DNA from: Pirellulaceae bacterium
GTDB taxonomy: Bacteria > Planctomycetota > Planctomycetia > Pirellulales > Pirellulaceae
DNA: 64,000 nt
Direction: 5' to 3'
Assembly (NCBI GenBank): GCA_022448645.1
Contig: JAKVBZ010000011.1
Span: 1 to 64,000, forward strand
The position numbers and the translations under genes are program-made. The notes below the pieces were generated by a model, which saw nothing but the letters and a program-made list of their open reading frames with translations, ran no database searches and had not been told where the DNA came from. This document shows, in pieces, positions 62,624-64,000 of the stretch; position 1 is the first letter of the stretch; each line of letters starts with the position of its first letter.

Positions 62624-64000
62624 ATGGTGACCATGAAACCCTGTAACCGACGCCAGTTTTGCTTATGGGTTCTGCTCTCGATCTCGGCTCTCAGCGTTGT
62701 ACAAACATCTTGCGTGGTTGCTGATGAAACCAATGCTGCAAACTTCGAATTACAACAGCTACGAAAACAACGTCGTCGAGCGGTCCACCGGCAGCGGCGA
62801 CTCATCTTCAACAACGATGGGAACAGCATCGTCTATACCCATCAGGACAAGCCCATTACAGGCGATGCACTATTGGCAGATCGGACTACGCCACTGGTAG
62901 GTACACACGTTGATGCTGTGTTCTATTGCCCTTGGAATGTTTCGTTGGTGCGATGTACGCATATCAGTTCCGTTACCGAGCCGTTCTATGCGAACACGGG
63001 GATATTTGCAAAGAACCAGACGCGAGCATTCCACGAACAAGGCTTGGACCCGTTGCGCTTGATGGTCGATTTCTGCCGACAGCAGGGTATCGAAATTTTC
63101 ATGTCGATGCGAATGAACGATATCCATGATGCGTATCCCCAATGGCCCGAAATGCTTTCGGTATTCAAAAAGGAACATCCTCACCTGTTGTTCGGCTCAC
63201 GAGCAAACCCTCCAGCATATGGATTTTGGTCCGGTCTTGACTATGGACAGCCGGAAGTCCGCGATCGTGCTTTTCAAATCTTGGAGGACGTCTGTCGGCG
63301 GTATGATGTGGATGGTATCCAGTTGGATTGGTTGCGTCATCCTCCACACTTTCGCTGTTCGGCGCAGGGACTGGATTGCACTCCAAGAGAACTTGACATC
63401 ATGAATCAATTTCAGCGACGTGTTCGCGATATGACGGAACGGATTGGGTTGAAACGTGATCGTCCTATTCTGATCGCCGCGCGGTTGCCCGCATCGATCG
63501 AATGTTGTGCAGCGCTTGGATTAGATGTGCGACACTGGCTGGAACATGATCTTGTCGATATGCTCAATCCGGGCGAATTCGAATTGTCGCCTTGGAACGA
63601 ATGGGTCGAGTTGGGGCATCAGCATGACGTTCCGGTGTATCCGTGCTTGACGTGGTCTTGGTCTCGACGTCGTGAAGGCCCTCCCGGGACCGAAGAAAAC
63701 TTGGCTCTACGTAACTTTCGAGCACGGGCCATGAATGTGTGGCAGGCAGGCGCCGATGGCATTCACGTGTTCAATTTGTTTGATCCCCAGAGTTCCCTTT
63801 GGCGTGAGATCGGAGATCCTCAGGTGCTTGCCAAGCTGGACAAGGACTATTTTCCGGATGGGTTTTCGTGGTTTCTGACGGGACGTCACATACGAGACCC
63901 GTTGCGATTTCTAACTTTACCGACGTCTCTTGGTCTTCGGCATCCTGTGCGCCTTGAGCCGACACAGCCGTATACGATCAAGATGACCATGAGCGAAGTC
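62624..64000 (+). CDS. Family-10-like glycoside hydrolase, secreted, truncated by window end
   Basis: The frame is open for 459 codons and leaves the window without a stop. The N-terminus has a twin-Arg-like signal (CNRRQFCLWVLLSISALS, cut near VADE). The core is a TIM barrel: VFYCPWNVSLVR, IEIFMSMRMND, then VDGIQLDWLRHPPHF, which is the D-G-I-x-x-D pattern of the GHL10/DUF187 (family 10-like) glycosyl hydrolases, and RPILIAARLPAS, ADGIHVFNLFDP. The ATG at 62624 or 62633 may be the start. The C-terminus (about 430 onwards) starts a beta-sandwich region. Substrate is unknown, with plant or algal polysaccharide plausible. It has no operon partner in view. Confidence 0.75.
   Translation, partial: MVTMKPCNRRQFCLWVLLSISALSVVQTSCVVADETNAANFELQQLRKQRRRAVHRQRRLIFNNDGNSIVYTHQDKPITGDALLADRTTPLVGTHVDAVFYCPWNVSLVRCTHISSVTEPFYANTGIFAKNQTRAFHEQGLDPLRLMVDFCRQQGIEIFMSMRMNDIHDAYPQWPEMLSVFKKEHPHLLFGSRANPPAYGFWSGLDYGQPEVRDRAFQILEDVCRRYDVDGIQLDWLRHPPHFRCSAQGLDCTPRELDIMNQFQRRVRDMTERIGLKRDRPILIAARLPASIECCAALGLDVRHWLEHDLVDMLNPGEFELSPWNEWVELGHQHDVPVYPCLTWSWSRRREGPPGTEENLALRNFRARAMNVWQAGADGIHVFNLFDPQSSLWREIGDPQVLAKLDKDYFPDGFSWFLTGRHIRDPLRFLTLPTSLGLRHPVRLEPTQPYTIKMTMSEV

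Noticed and set aside
1..64000. tRNA, rRNA or CRISPR array
   Set aside because: No TTCGA/ANT-type tRNA arms, 16S/23S motifs or regularly spaced repeats with unique spacers were seen in the gaps. The only tandem repeat (18189-18253) has no spacers.

Overview
The window reads as chromosomal DNA from a marine-type planctomycete, most likely order Pirellulales. This rests on gene families typical of that group: a DUF1501 protein next to a DUF1549/DUF1553 protein, a 1647-residue PVC-type haem-binding dehydrogenase, DUF1080, alpha/beta-fused E1 dehydrogenase, zinc-ribbon signal peptidases, and an EF-G that resembles the mitochondrial/'spd' EF-G1 branch rather than canonical bacterial EF-G. No rRNA, tRNA, CRISPR array, phage or intact insertion sequence was seen. 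The window opens inside lepA and ends inside a secreted glycosidase-like gene.

Region 1 (1-5.5 kb, + strand) holds the 3' end of lepA, two tandem type I signal peptidases with inserted CxxC pairs and a large extra beta-rich insert, an LptB-like ABC ATPase and a membrane J-domain protein. Region 2 (5.5-13 kb, - strand) is a compact seven-gene operon, RDD - SpoIIM - membrane protein - DUF4129 - DUF4350 - MoxR - DUF58, with overlapping stops and starts. Region 3 (13.3-17.5 kb, - strand) is a 2-oxoacid:ferredoxin oxidoreductase (korAB) flanked on both sides by CBS-domain proteins. Region 4 (17.7-26.3 kb) has a small exported protein, dihydroorotase, two CPBP-family membrane proteins separated by a decayed stretch (a YprB-like nuclease pseudogene and an orphan terminator), EF-G with a CDP-alcohol phosphotransferase one base downstream, and deoC.

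Region 5 (26.5-34 kb) has a Deg/HtrA protease, an IS3 orfA relic, a dicarboxylate symporter, a metal-binding HMA protein with a lipoprotein, a glycosyltransferase-like protein and a 3-hydroxyisobutyrate-dehydrogenase-family enzyme. Region 6 (34-43.5 kb, - strand) is the planctomycete DUF1501 / DUF1549-DUF1553 / giant multidomain haem-protein block. Region 7 (43.7-48.2 kb, + strand) has an FAH-family enzyme, a Ser/Thr kinase with a C-terminal Cache-like sensor, and an outer-membrane-type protein.

Region 8 (48.3-64 kb) is metabolic. A DeoR-type regulator heads an operon with an E1 alpha-beta fusion and a C45 acyltransferase-like hydrolase, divergent from the matching E2; no E3 is present. It is followed by DUF1080, an epimerase, a BKACE enzyme, an operon of SDR - acyl-CoA synthetase - UxuA-like enzyme, a thiolase and a glycosidase-like protein. 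A start-less C-terminal relic of a GH36 alpha-galactosidase lies between BKACE and the UxuA-like gene. Together these suggest catabolism of sugar acids and beta-keto acids, feeding CoA-linked and oxidative-decarboxylation steps. The two pseudogene relics and the IS3 relic show the intergenic spaces here are partly graveyards of lost genes.
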